From Kaistella sp. (GTDB lineage Bacteria; Bacteroidota; Bacteroidia; Flavobacteriales; Weeksellaceae): a DNA stretch of 64,000 bases. Under the pieces are notes generated by a model. That model made no database searches. It was not told where the DNA came from and saw only the letters and a program-made list of their open reading frames with translations. The stretch is taken from the NCBI GenBank assembly GCA_019459085.1, contig JAIBEW010000010.1, forward strand, positions 1 to 64,000, written 5' to 3'. Shown here one piece after another: positions 49,364 through 58,924 of the stretch (its first letter is position 1; each line of letters opens with the position of its first letter). Made by a program: the position numbers and the translations under genes.

Positions 49364-52327
49364 TTACTTCTTAATCAGTTTTTTTACTTCTTGGGCTTCA
49401 GCAACAATCTCCGGGAAGTCCTGGTAGTTGGCAATGATCTGGTCTGCGGTATAACTCGCCTGATAACTGTCTTTAAGGCCGATGTAATTTTTCGCCATCA
49501 AAACCAAGGCTTTTGCTCCCCAATATTCTTCGGAAGCGTAATTGTTGGCCAGTTTAAAGATGGTTTCGTTGGAGTTTTTAAAGGCCTTTGCTTTGTTTTG
49601 ATAAAACGCTTTCGCGTAGAGCGATTCGGCGGCCACTTCTGTATTCGAAGATTTTTCGAGCGCCGAATAAGCGGTTTTCGCATCATTGTCTTTTCCACTG
49701 TTCATAAGGCTCCGTGCTTTAATCACTTTAGCCTGTTCCAGGACCGAAGCTGAATTTTTCGCATCTTTCAAAACGAGATCCGCAAAATTTTCTGCCTGAG
49801 CAAAATTCTTTTCCTCCGCATACAATTTCATCAGCTCTATATTGGCAAAGCTTTTCAGTGCGGGATTGGCCGAATTTGCAAGCGGCTCCAGATATTTTCT
49901 GGCTTCGCTTGAATTGTTAAGACTCAGATAAATCTGTGCAAGCCTTGTTTGCGCTTCTTCCTGATAATCGTTCTGCACACTGGCGACTTCCTGTAAAACC
50001 AAAAGTGCTTTTGTGGAATTCTGTGTCTGGTAATAACTTTCGCCAAGTTCATACTTCGCCTGATACAACCCTTCTCCGGTTGGATTCTGGGTGAGATATT
50101 TTTCAAAAAGCGGAACCGCATTTTTGTAATCTTTTTTAGCATAATAGTTTTTAGCGGTGCTCAGATTAATCTCATCGATTTCTGAAGCCTCGATTTTTAC
50201 ACCTAAACTTTCCGCAAAACTTTGGTATCCTGCTACATCGCTGTTTTTCATAAATGCCGGCCTTGACGCCTGTACAATTTTCCCTGCAAAAGCAGTATTC
50301 CGGTACTGATTTCCGAGCAGTCTGAATTCGGAAAGCGCGTTTTCACTTTGGTTCAGATCAATATAATTCTGAGCGCGGTAAATCTGTGCATTTGCGACCA
50401 TATCTTTGTCGGAACTGGTGCTGATGACTTTCGAAAAATATTCATTCGAATTGCTGAAATCGTCGTTTGCGGCATACGCGGTCGCAATTTCATATTGGGC
50501 ATCGTCGGTATATTCAGAATTTTTATACTGGCTAAGCAGTTTCTGAAGTTCGGTGATTTTCGCTTCGGTATCCCCTTTAAAACCAAGAGCCAGCGCTTTC
50601 TGGAATAACGTATAATCATTTGCATTTTCAGCTTTTTCGTAAATAGCGATCGCTTCATTCAGCTGATTATCGGCATAATAAGTGTCTGCGAGGCGAAGTT
50701 CAGCATCATTTTTAAAATCCAGTTTCGGATCTTTCAGGTATTCCGTAAAATATTGTTTTGACTTGTCGAATTTTTTCGATTTGAAATAAGCATATCCCAG
50801 ATCGTAAGACAACTGCTGCTTTTCAGGGAAATTTGCGTTAAAAAGGGTTTCGTAACGCTCGATCGCAGAAGGATAATTTCCTTGTTGATAATAGGTTTGC
50901 GCGAGCCAGTAGGTTGCTTTGGCATTGAATTCTTTATTAAGGTTGAATTCCAGACTGCGGACAAAGTATTTTTCAGCTTCATCGAAATTCCCTTTGTTGA
51001 ACTCTTCAGTGCCGAGCAAATAAGAAACTTCCTGATCGATCTTGTCGGTTTCAGGAGTTGAGTTCGTCATCTTGTCGATCGCGTTCAGCGTGCCTTTGTA
51101 ATCGCCTGAATACAAATACGATTTTACCAAAAGCGACTTCATTTCGCGGTCTTCATTGCTTCCCGGATAAGTCGTTATAAAATCCTGAATAACCGTCGGC
51201 GCAGATTCGAAAGGGTTACCGATGTCGTAACTCAGTTTTGCATACTGTACGTGCGCCATTTTCTGCAAATTTGTGTCGTAATTCATCTGCTTTGCAGAAC
51301 GGAAGGCCGAAAGTGCTTCCTGTTTTTTACCGACTTCCAGATAGGAATTTCCCAACTGGTAGTAAGCGTTTTGCGCAAGCGCCGAATTGCTGTTGATGAG
51401 CTGGTTGTAGTATGAAACCGCTTCATCGTATTTTTTAAGCTGTGCGGAGACAAAACCCATCTCGTACAGATCTTTTTCAGAAGGCGAAGGTTTGCTGTCC
51501 AGGTATATTTTAAGATGCGGATATGCAGCGGCATAATCCCCTTTCATAAAATAACTTTCACCGATTATTTTGTGGACTTCGGCTTTGTATTCCGCTGAAA
51601 TAGGTTCGTTTAACAGAGCAGTTCCTTCAGAAACAGCAAGGTCGTATTCTTTATCGTTAAAATGCATCTGCACATAGTACGGTTTAACCAGCCGTGCATA
51701 TTTTTCGTTCTGTTTGATCTGGTCGAAAAAAGTGAAAGCTTTTTCGTTCTGTCCATCTGCGTAATACAGGTGACCCAACATATAAGCGATGTCGTTTTTA
51801 GACACCTCATCAGCGTTGGTATACGCCTCTTCGAGAGCTTCAATCGAACCTTTGGAATCGCCGGTCATGAATTTCGCGTAACCGAGTTTCATGATGTACT
51901 GCGTATTCTCTTCTTTCGAAAGCTGATACTGGTTTACGTTTTTCAGCGTTTCCAGCGCTTTCGGAAAATCTTTCTGCACCAGATAATAATCCGCAAGCGG
52001 AAGATTGGCCTGCGCAAAATATGCCGAGTTCGGATATTCTTTCATAAAGGCTTCCAAACCCTGTTCAGCATGGTTCTTTCTTAAAATGACCCCAATCACA
52101 TTGTCGAAAAACTGCGAAGCCTCTTTCCGTGATTCGGAAAGCGATTCGGTATAAAAATACTGTCGTGCGTATTCAAACTGCGAGGCGTTGTATATTTTGT
52201 CCTGATACAGGCTTTCGGCGAGGCTGAAACGGTAGTTTTCGCGGTCGCTGAAGTATTGTGATTGCTGAGCTTCGGATAATCCGCAGTAGAAAACTGCAGC
52301 GGCAATGATGATTTTTTTTGAATCCAT
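49364..52327 (-). CDS. large tetratricopeptide repeat envelope protein
   Basis: 987 residues. A signal peptide (AAVFYCGLSEA-QQ) is followed by TPR helices along nearly the whole length, with many copies of the TPR pattern (for example Y-A-D-N-Q-L-N-E-A-I-A-I-Y-E-K-A and A-R-K-Y-L-E-P-L-A-N). Spacing is near 34-36 residues, giving more than 20 repeats. Such a superhelix is a scaffold for protein-protein contacts in the periplasm or at the outer membrane. It is first in a two-gene operon with the plug-less barrel. A near-consensus box TATTTTCG lies about 40 bp upstream. The biological process is unknown; a role in outer-membrane assembly or surface export is only a guess. Confidence 0.85.
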   Translation of the reverse strand: MDSKKIIIAAAVFYCGLSEAQQSQYFSDRENYRFSLAESLYQDKIYNASQFEYARQYFYTESLSESRKEASQFFDNVIGVILRKNHAEQGLEAFMKEYPNSAYFAQANLPLADYYLVQKDFPKALETLKNVNQYQLSKEENTQYIMKLGYAKFMTGDSKGSIEALEEAYTNADEVSKNDIAYMLGHLYYADGQNEKAFTFFDQIKQNEKYARLVKPYYVQMHFNDKEYDLAVSEGTALLNEPISAEYKAEVHKIIGESYFMKGDYAAAYPHLKIYLDSKPSPSEKDLYEMGFVSAQLKKYDEAVSYYNQLINSNSALAQNAYYQLGNSYLEVGKKQEALSAFRSAKQMNYDTNLQKMAHVQYAKLSYDIGNPFESAPTVIQDFITTYPGSNEDREMKSLLVKSYLYSGDYKGTLNAIDKMTNSTPETDKIDQEVSYLLGTEEFNKGNFDEAEKYFVRSLEFNLNKEFNAKATYWLAQTYYQQGNYPSAIERYETLFNANFPEKQQLSYDLGYAYFKSKKFDKSKQYFTEYLKDPKLDFKNDAELRLADTYYADNQLNEAIAIYEKAENANDYTLFQKALALGFKGDTEAKITELQKLLSQYKNSEYTDDAQYEIATAYAANDDFSNSNEYFSKVISTSSDKDMVANAQIYRAQNYIDLNQSENALSEFRLLGNQYRNTAFAGKIVQASRPAFMKNSDVAGYQSFAESLGVKIEASEIDEINLSTAKNYYAKKDYKNAVPLFEKYLTQNPTGEGLYQAKYELGESYYQTQNSTKALLVLQEVASVQNDYQEEAQTRLAQIYLSLNNSSEARKYLEPLANSANPALKSFANIELMKLYAEEKNFAQAENFADLVLKDAKNSASVLEQAKVIKARSLMNSGKDNDAKTAYSALEKSSNTEVAAESLYAKAFYQNKAKAFKNSNETIFKLANNYASEEYWGAKALVLMAKNYIGLKDSYQASYTADQIIANYQDFPEIVAEAQEVKKLIKK

Positions 52328-52462
52328 TCTTTTGGTTAAGAAATTAGTCTTTTACAGGAACGAAAATAGGAAAAACTTATTGTTTAACGGTATTTTTAAC
52401 CGTCTTAAAACTAAATTTAGGATAAAATTTAGCATTGTTTAACATTTTTTTATTGAAATCAT

Positions 52463-52470
52463 TACATTTG
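52463..52470 (+). promoter_or_regulatory. -7 promoter box of the APC permease gene
   Basis: TACATTTG, a perfect TAnnTTTG, 17 bp before the ATG at 52488. Confidence 0.5.
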
Positions 52471-52487
52471 TTTCACATTAGCAAATT

Positions 52488-54161
52488 ATGAATCAACTTT
52501 TCAGAAGAAAACACTACAGTGAAGGCGACCATCCATCGGGTCTTTTAAGAGTTTTAGGCGTTTGGGATATTGTATTTTTCGGCATAGCCGCCATTATCGG
52601 TGCCGGAAGTTTCACCAGTTTGGGTGAAGCTGTTTTCCGCGGCGGTCCCGGTGTTATTATTCTGTATGTGATCTGTGGTTTCGCGTGTGGTTTTACCGCT
52701 CTCTGCTATGCTGAATTTGCCAGCAGAATTCCTACCGCCGGTTCGGCTTATACGTATGCCTATGCCAGTTTCGGGGAACTGATTGCCTGGATCATCGGTT
52801 GGGCACTGATCATGGAATATTCTTTCGGGAACATCTATGTTGCCTTCTCCTGGTCCGATTATTTTACCAGTTTCATGGACAGAATCGGTATTCACATTCC
52901 TGAATTCCTGAGCTGCAGTTATTCGGAAGCAAAGAAGGCATTTTTTGGTGGTTCTGAAAATCAGGAACTCATCAACGCTTGGAAAAATGCGCCTCTGATT
53001 GGAAATTTGAAATTCATTGTCGATGTCCCTGCTTTGGTCATCAACGGACTTATTACCTGGCTTTGTTATGTTGGACTTAAGGAATCGAAAAACTTCAACA
53101 ATATTTTTGTAATTCTGAAACTCTTCATCATCCTGCTCGTAATTGCAGTGGGAATTGCGTACATCAATACCGATAACTGGTTTCCCGCAGCAACTCAAAC
53201 CGGAGTACGATCTTTTATGCCGAACGGTTTTACCGGTGTAATGAGTGCGGTTTCCGGAGTGTTCTTCGCCTACATCGGGTTTGATGCACTCAGTGTTCTG
53301 TCGGAAGAAACGAAAGATCCTCAGAAAAATCTGCCGCGCGGCATGATTATCTCTCTTGTACTCTGCACCGTCATTTATATTGTTCTCACCCTTGTTCTTA
53401 CCGGAATGGTTGATTACCGAAAATTCGACGGAGTGGGTGATCCGCTCTCCTTTATTTTTGAAGCCGGAAATGCCAACATTCCGTGGATGGAATTTGTGGT
53501 TTCCCTGGCGGCCGTAATTGCGATCACCACTGTTTTGCTTGTTTTCCAAATGGGACAGCCAAGAATCTGGTACGCCATGAGCCGCGACGGACTGATGCCG
53601 AAAAAATTCATGGAAATACATCCAAAACATAAAACACCTTCATTCGCAACAATTGTCACCGGTCTGGTGGTTGGAATACCGATTCTGTTCACCGATAAAT
53701 CCTTTATTCTGGATTTCACGAGTATCGGGACAATTTTCGCATTCGTGCTGGTTTGTGGCGGAGTGCTCCTGCTTCCAGCCAAAGAAAAACTGAAAGGCAG
53801 GTTTCATCTTCCGTACATCAATGCAAAAATTATTTTCCCGGTTATTTTCATCGGCGGACTGGTATTTTTCTACTTCTGGCAGCCGGCATTCTTTGAAAAT
53901 CTCATGAACTGGAGCGATCCTGATGAAAGCGAGTTCAGGATTTCTATCTTTCTTTTCATCCTCATCAATCTGGCACTTTGTGTATTGGCATTTGTAAAAA
54001 ATCTTTCTCTGATCCCGCTGATCGGTTTAAGTTCGTGCCTGTACCTTTTAACCGGAATGGGCCATAACAACTGGTTCTGGTTTGCACTTTGGTTTGGGAT
54101 CGGTCTGATCATTTATTTTTCTTACGGGTATAAAAACAGTAAATTAAGGGATAAACAATAA
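52488..54161 (+). CDS. APC family amino acid permease
   Basis: 557 residues, about 12-14 membrane segments. The first segment contains G-I-A-A-I-I-G-A-G-S-F-T-S-L-G, the glycine-rich unwound helix that binds the amino-acid backbone in APC transporters. The sixth-helix region reads F-F-A-Y-I-G-F-D-A-L-S-V-L-S-E-E-T-K-D-P, the family signature. It is longer than most (extra helices at the C-terminus), like CAT-type cationic amino-acid transporters. Substrate not resolved. Co-transcribed with a DUF962 protein that starts 5 bp later. Confidence 0.9.
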   Translation: MNQLFRRKHYSEGDHPSGLLRVLGVWDIVFFGIAAIIGAGSFTSLGEAVFRGGPGVIILYVICGFACGFTALCYAEFASRIPTAGSAYTYAYASFGELIAWIIGWALIMEYSFGNIYVAFSWSDYFTSFMDRIGIHIPEFLSCSYSEAKKAFFGGSENQELINAWKNAPLIGNLKFIVDVPALVINGLITWLCYVGLKESKNFNNIFVILKLFIILLVIAVGIAYINTDNWFPAATQTGVRSFMPNGFTGVMSAVSGVFFAYIGFDALSVLSEETKDPQKNLPRGMIISLVLCTVIYIVLTLVLTGMVDYRKFDGVGDPLSFIFEAGNANIPWMEFVVSLAAVIAITTVLLVFQMGQPRIWYAMSRDGLMPKKFMEIHPKHKTPSFATIVTGLVVGIPILFTDKSFILDFTSIGTIFAFVLVCGGVLLLPAKEKLKGRFHLPYINAKIIFPVIFIGGLVFFYFWQPAFFENLMNWSDPDESEFRISIFLFILINLALCVLAFVKNLSLIPLIGLSSCLYLLTGMGHNNWFWFALWFGIGLIIYFSYGYKNSKLRDKQ

Positions 54162-54165
54162 ACAA

Positions 54166-54477
54166 ATGGCTGAAAGAATCAAAAACTACGAGGAATATTA
54201 TACTCTGTATTTAGCAGATCACCAAAAACTAGGGACCAGGATTTCGCATTTCCTCGGAACCTTGCTGTTTCTGTTTGTCATTTTATACGTCATCACTTCT
54301 GGGAAAGAAAGATTTCTGTATTATCTGCCGATTTACGGATACGGTTTCGGGCTGCTTTCGCATGTGCTTTTTGAAAAAAACAATCCGAAGACCTTCAGAC
54401 ATCCTGTATGGAATCTGGTTTCAGATTTCAGGCTGTTTTATGAGCTGCTGACCGGTAAGCAGAAGTTTAAAGCATAA
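54166..54477 (+). CDS. DUF962 / Mpo1-like membrane protein
   Basis: 103 residues. The N-terminal N-Y-E-E-Y-Y-T-L-Y-L-A-D-H-Q-K-L-G-T-R-I-S-H-F-L-G-T holds the His residues of the Mpo1/YGL010w family, in which the yeast member is an iron-dependent alpha-oxygenase shortening 2-hydroxy fatty acids. Two membrane helices follow, then H-V-L-F-E-K-N-N-P and H-P-V-W-N-L-V-S-D-F. The bacterial proteins have not been tested to my knowledge. It starts 5 bp after the permease stop and so is in the same operon, ending at a strong palindromic terminator. Confidence 0.85.
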   Translation: MAERIKNYEEYYTLYLADHQKLGTRISHFLGTLLFLFVILYVITSGKERFLYYLPIYGYGFGLLSHVLFEKNNPKTFRHPVWNLVSDFRLFYELLTGKQKFKA

Positions 54478-54609
54478 AGAAATTACCACGATTGATGGAT
54501 TTTATCATCTGGTCCACCAAATTGCTGATGGATGTAGCACTTTTTTGAGAATCTGAAGTAGGACACAAACATTAAAATTATGTCTGGTCTGCAACAATAA
54601 GCAACTAAC

Positions 54610-54643
54610 AAGCACGCCTGCATTTTAAAATGCAGGCGTGCTT
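54610..54643. terminator. 34-bp perfect palindrome, bidirectional terminator
   Basis: AAGCACGCCTGCATTTT and its exact reverse complement meet without a spacer. T-rich flanks on the plus strand (CTTTTGG). It lies between the convergent DUF962 and SPFH genes. Confidence 0.88.
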
Positions 54644-54679
54644 TTGGTAAAAACCTTTAATCCTTTATTGGAAAAGGGT

Positions 54680-55615
54680 TTAGAAATGTTCGTGTGAAGT
54701 GGGTGGCGGCGGGAATTTCCCCTGGTTCACCTCATCCATCTTCTGGGTGGCGGCCATGGATACCACGAGATCGTTCAGCATAGAGCTGGCTGCGTGCGGC
54801 GAGTTCGGCAGTAACACCAAATTACTACGGTTGTTTGCACCGATCGAATGCAGGGTATCATAATGTTGAGTGATTACGATTAATGCGGAGGCTTCCTGGG
54901 AGCTGATCCCCGCTTCGTTCAACATTTTTACAGACTCTTCCAGACCTTTGGCAATTTCGCGTCTTTGATCCGCGATTCCCATTCCCTGTAGTTTTTTCGA
55001 TTCTGCTTCTGCTTTCGCTACGGCAACGATTCTGATTTTCTGAGCTTCAGATTCGTATTCTGCTGCCGTCTTTTCACGTTCGGCAGCGTTAATCCGGTTC
55101 ATGGCGTGTTTCACCTGCTCGTCCGGATCAATATCGGTTACCAATGCTTTGATAATGTCGTATCCGTAACTCTGCATCGCTTCCTGAAGTTCCCCTTTTA
55201 CGGCAATAGCCACATCATCTTTCTTTACAAATACGTCATCGAGTTTCAATTTCGGCACTTCTGCACGAACGACGTCGAAAACATATGAAGTAATCTGGTT
55301 TTCAGGATTTTCAAGACGGTAATATGCATCACCCACCTGAGTTCTGATCACCTGGTACTGCACTGAAACCTTCATTCTGATAAAAACGTTATCCAGCGTT
55401 TTGGTATCAATAATAACGTCGAGTTGCTGAATTCTCAGATTTAGACGTTTAGCGACCTGATCAATAAACGGAATCTTAAGATGAAGTCCAGACTGGCGCA
55501 CCGACAGGAATTTCCCGAAACGTTCCACAATAGCTGCAGTTTCCTGAGTCACCGTAAAAAATGAGGCAAACAGGACAATGAGCCCGAAAAAAATAATAAT
55601 TCCTAATAAAATCAT
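54680..55615 (-). CDS. SPFH/Band 7 domain protein (stomatin-like)
   Basis: 311 residues. One N-terminal membrane helix (IIIFFGLIVLFASFF) is followed by the SPFH domain (about 25-180), with V-E-R-F-G-K-F-L-S-V-R-Q-S-G-L-H and the stretch M-K-V-S-V-Q-Y-Q-V. A long Ala/Glu-rich coiled coil (about 190-240, A-A-E-R-E-K-T-A-A-E-Y-E-S-E-A-Q-K) and a C-terminal P-P-P-P tail complete it. This matches bacterial QmcA/stomatin homologues, which oligomerise into membrane-associated rings and often associate with FtsH or NfeD proteins. No NfeD gene is adjacent, so the partner is unknown. Confidence 0.9.
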   Translation of the reverse strand: MILLGIIIFFGLIVLFASFFTVTQETAAIVERFGKFLSVRQSGLHLKIPFIDQVAKRLNLRIQQLDVIIDTKTLDNVFIRMKVSVQYQVIRTQVGDAYYRLENPENQITSYVFDVVRAEVPKLKLDDVFVKKDDVAIAVKGELQEAMQSYGYDIIKALVTDIDPDEQVKHAMNRINAAEREKTAAEYESEAQKIRIVAVAKAEAESKKLQGMGIADQRREIAKGLEESVKMLNEAGISSQEASALIVITQHYDTLHSIGANNRSNLVLLPNSPHAASSMLNDLVVSMAATQKMDEVNQGKFPPPPTSHEHF

Positions 55616-55713
55616 GGTTTAGAATTTAATTGTTAATAACTAATCAGTCATACTTTTTCTGATTTGTCATAAAGATAGGTTAATTTTCTCTAATTTTAAT
55701 CAAAGTTTTATAA

Positions 55714-56751
55714 ATGAAATTTGTTATACTCCTATTTGTTACATTGTTAATTTTTTCTTGCCAAAAAAAACTGAATGCCAATTTTGACAATGAGAAATGC
55801 TTCAATCTAAAAGAAGAAAAAAATAATTATACAGAATTTAAACCTGTTGATCAAAAGATAATTTTGCATAAAGAATATCCCAACCTTGTGTTTGAAGAAA
55901 TTAAAAATGCAACAGCATTTGATACTAATTATTCTGGTTATACTCCTTCTTTTTCAGATGTTGAACAATTGCTTTCTCCAAATGATTTCCAATATTTAAG
56001 AAAATATAATTATCAAAATACTGATTATTATCTAGCTCAAAACGATTTTGGATACTGGTTAATTGAATATGTGAGTAAAATTGAAACACCTTATTTTTTA
56101 GGGGTTGCTACTGACAAATATATTCACATCAAAAACTCTGAAAAATTTCCATTAATATCACTAGGAAAATTTCAAGTTGAATGTGCTTTCATTAGGCTTT
56201 ACGAACAAGAAATACAACTATTTTCCGGGCCAAAATATGAAGCCGTAAAAGATAATTTACTTGTGAAAATAAATTTACAAACGATAAAGAAAGACAGTGA
56301 TCAGGATGGTTTTAATGATTTTGAAGACTCCAATCCATTGTACAAATCTACAAAATCTGATTTCACTTTTTTGTTTGAAGTTCTAAGCTCAGATTTTGAT
56401 TTTTATGATAAGACCATTTCGAATGAAGAGATTGAAAAAGCAAGAAATGGAAATAAAGACCAAATCAACTTAAAGCCATTCATTTTTTCAGTCTATTTCA
56501 GTGATTGTAATTATTTTAAAAGCATCAATCCAGTGTCTAAAAAGACTTTGATTTTAGATAAAAATTACTTGGGGAAAAAAAAATTTTCCGTAGGTAATAG
56601 TTTTAATTATTCTGATTTTTCTTTATTTAAAAAATTGGATGATGATCAAGTTGAAATTCGAAAATCTCACAATTCTGGAAGTGCAACATTTAAATGCGAT
56701 AAAACAAATAATGGATGGAAAATCAGCACCACTCAAATGGTTTCGATTTGA
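55714..56751 (+). CDS. AT-rich hypothetical lipoprotein
   Basis: 345 residues with a lipoprotein signal (LLIFSC, Cys16) and no family I recognise. Near the middle (about residues 192-210) the stretch K-K-D-S-D-Q-D-G-F-N-D-F-E-D-S-N-P-L is a thrombospondin-type-3-like calcium loop (DxDxDGxxD). The rest is a beta-rich domain with many Asn, Lys and Tyr. Base composition is clearly more AT-rich than in neighbouring genes, which suggests horizontal acquisition. It faces dgt convergently with only 3 bp between stop codons. A role in the cell envelope is all that can be inferred. Confidence 0.75.
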   Translation: MKFVILLFVTLLIFSCQKKLNANFDNEKCFNLKEEKNNYTEFKPVDQKIILHKEYPNLVFEEIKNATAFDTNYSGYTPSFSDVEQLLSPNDFQYLRKYNYQNTDYYLAQNDFGYWLIEYVSKIETPYFLGVATDKYIHIKNSEKFPLISLGKFQVECAFIRLYEQEIQLFSGPKYEAVKDNLLVKINLQTIKKDSDQDGFNDFEDSNPLYKSTKSDFTFLFEVLSSDFDFYDKTISNEEIEKARNGNKDQINLKPFIFSVYFSDCNYFKSINPVSKKTLILDKNYLGKKKFSVGNSFNYSDFSLFKKLDDDQVEIRKSHNSGSATFKCDKTNNGWKISTTQMVSI

Positions 56752-56754
56752 AAT

Positions 56755-58110
56755 CTACATCGTCATTCCAATGTCAATTCCTTTAATTTTTCTGTACAAA
56801 TCGGTAGCGAAGTTATCCGTCATTCCAGACACAAAATCGATGACTCCGAGAACCTTCTGGTAATCGCTACCTTCTTCGTACAGAAACTGTTTGGGCAAAA
56901 GTTTCAAAGCCATTTTATCATACGATTTACGAACAGATTGTTCCTTTAAAATGGGCGGAATAAAATGGTCCAGAAGTTCATACATGACATTATAACCCGC
57001 ATTTTCAATCTCAATCACAGCTTTATGACCGTAAATTTTCTCGATGGAAAAACTTTCGATTTCCTGAAGTGATTTGTTCTCGGATTTGTAAATATCGAGC
57101 AAAGCCTTATCAAGATTTCCGGCAAGGATTTCAGAAAAATTGTCCCTATAAATTTCAAGAGATTTATTGATGAGCGAATTAATGACCTTTGCGCGCAGAT
57201 AGGAAATTCTTTCGTTGGCATTAGTGAGAATCGCCAACTTTTCCTCAACTCTTTTTGTATTCTGATTTTCAGATTTAATGAGCTCGAAGAAAAGGCTTTC
57301 GCAGTCGGAAGTAGAAACAATACCGAGCCGGTGCGCATCCTCCATATCAATGATGTTGTAGCAGATATCATCAGCAGCTTCCACGAGCCAGACAAACGGA
57401 TGACGTTTGAAAACTGTTGGTTCTTCACTTTCCTTAATCAGGTCCACCGATTTTGCAATTTCGAGAAACGTTTCTTTTTCATTCTGAAAAAATCCGAATT
57501 TTTTTCGGTGAACCGTTCCTTTTTTCTTCGCGATGGCTTCGCACGGATACTTCGCGATGCTCACCAAAGTACTGTGTGTAAGCTGCGTTCCGCCTTCATC
57601 TTTTCCGTTCTGCTGATGCGTCAGAACACGGATCGCATTGGCATTTCCTTCAAAATTCACGAGATCAGCCCATTCTTTTTCTGAAAACTTTGACTTGAGC
57701 CCGTTTTCATTCTTTTCGAAATAGCTGGCGATGGCATCTTCTCCCGAATGTCCGAACGCAGGATTTCCGACATCATGACAAAGACAGGCCGCTGCAATAA
57801 CGTTATGAAGATTATGGAGATAAAAATTCTGCGCATTTTCATCCAGAGCGTTTTCAAAATTCTTAAAAATAAATTCGCCGGCTGCATTCCCCAGACTTCT
57901 GCCTACTGAAGAAACCTCGAGTGAATGCGTCAAACGGTTATGTACAAATACACTCCCCGGAAGCGGGAAAACCTGTGTTTTGTTCTGCAGCCTCCGGAAA
58001 GCAGCTGAAAAGATAATACGGTCAAAATCTCTCTGAAAATCAGTTCTGGAAGCTGCCGTTGCGGCATTTTGTCCGGTACGCTGATTCGTGAACATTCTGT
58101 TTAAATCCAT
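56755..58110 (-). CDS. dgt: deoxyguanosinetriphosphate triphosphohydrolase
   Basis: 451 residues of the HD superfamily. It opens R-T-D-F-Q-R-D-F-D-R-I-I-F-S-A-A-F-R-R-L-Q-N-K-T-Q-V-F (seen in short pieces), typical for Dgt. The metal-binding HD motif is in C-H-D-V-G-N-P-A-F-G-H-S-G-E (His, Asp), with the first His in T-H-S-L-E-V-S. Dgt releases tripolyphosphate from dGTP or other dNTPs, balancing pools and limiting some phages. Length matches the long type, with the usual insert. It starts 74 bp from the divergent Nei/Fpg glycosylase gene. Confidence 0.95.
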   Translation of the reverse strand: MDLNRMFTNQRTGQNAATAASRTDFQRDFDRIIFSAAFRRLQNKTQVFPLPGSVFVHNRLTHSLEVSSVGRSLGNAAGEFIFKNFENALDENAQNFYLHNLHNVIAAACLCHDVGNPAFGHSGEDAIASYFEKNENGLKSKFSEKEWADLVNFEGNANAIRVLTHQQNGKDEGGTQLTHSTLVSIAKYPCEAIAKKKGTVHRKKFGFFQNEKETFLEIAKSVDLIKESEEPTVFKRHPFVWLVEAADDICYNIIDMEDAHRLGIVSTSDCESLFFELIKSENQNTKRVEEKLAILTNANERISYLRAKVINSLINKSLEIYRDNFSEILAGNLDKALLDIYKSENKSLQEIESFSIEKIYGHKAVIEIENAGYNVMYELLDHFIPPILKEQSVRKSYDKMALKLLPKQFLYEEGSDYQKVLGVIDFVSGMTDNFATDLYRKIKGIDIGMTM

Positions 58111-58184
58111 CCTTCAAAAATACGGTTTTTATTGTGTTTCTATAAATGGTTTAAGTTTTGAAGCGTAAATAAAAACAAAAAAAA

Positions 58185-58919
58185 ATGCCTGAAGGACCTT
58201 CCATACAGATCATGAAAGAAAGCATCAGTAAATTTTCGGGAGAAAAGATCATCTCGGCAAACGGAAATGCCAAAATTGAGATGGAAAAACTCCCCGGGCT
58301 TACTCTTGAAGAAATTAAAACCTACGGAAAACAGACTTATCTGGTCTGCGGAGAATTTACCATCCGCATTCACCTGCTGATGTTCGGCTCCTACTCCGTT
58401 GATGAGCAGACGAAACCGGACCCGCGGCTCAGACTGCATCTGAAATTTGAAAGCGGGGATCTCTATTTTTACACGTGTTCGGTTAAACTGTTGGACCGTG
58501 AAGTTTTAAAGGAAATCGACTGGAATGCTGATGTTTTAAGTGATGACTGGAAACCTTTAAAAGCCAGAAAAAAACTCAAAGCCATGCCTGAAGCTTTGGC
58601 CTGTGATGTTCTTCTGGATCAGAATATCTTTTCGGGAGTCGGAAACATCATTAAAAATGAAGTTCTTTTCAGAATCGGTGTGCATCCGGAAAGTCAAGTG
58701 GGGAACCTGCCGCCTGCGAAACTCTCTTCATTAATCAAGGAAGCGCGCGATTACAGTTTCGATTTTCTGAAATGGAAAAAGGAATATGTCCTGAAAAAAC
58801 ACTGGCTTGTGCACACCAAAAAAATCTGCCCGAAATGTGGCGAAACCCTGACCAAAAAACATCTTGGCGTTACGAACCGGAGAAGTTTTTACTGCGAAAA
58901 GGACCAGAAACTGTATTAA
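58185..58919 (+). CDS. Fpg/Nei family DNA glycosylase (endonuclease VIII-like)
   Basis: 244 residues. The N-terminal M-P-E-G-P gives the catalytic Pro2 and Glu3 of the Fpg/Nei family. The middle helix-two-turn-helix is L-L-D-Q-N-I-F-S-G-V-G-N-I-I-K-N-E-V-L-F. The zinc finger at the end has C215, C218 and C237, but the fourth ligand position is Asp240 (C-E-K-D) instead of Cys; the catalytic Arg is retained in N-R-R-S-F-Y. These enzymes remove oxidised bases and cut the strand by beta/delta elimination. Shorter than E. coli Nei (262), otherwise complete. Confidence 0.9.
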   Translation: MPEGPSIQIMKESISKFSGEKIISANGNAKIEMEKLPGLTLEEIKTYGKQTYLVCGEFTIRIHLLMFGSYSVDEQTKPDPRLRLHLKFESGDLYFYTCSVKLLDREVLKEIDWNADVLSDDWKPLKARKKLKAMPEALACDVLLDQNIFSGVGNIIKNEVLFRIGVHPESQVGNLPPAKLSSLIKEARDYSFDFLKWKKEYVLKKHWLVHTKKICPKCGETLTKKHLGVTNRRSFYCEKDQKLY

Positions 58920-58924
58920 AACAA

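Noticed and set aside
52554-53630. Long minus-strand open frame opposite the APC permease
   Set aside because: It is antisense to a clear transporter and is rich in His, Asn, Arg and Gly with no fold; a mirror of the coding bias.
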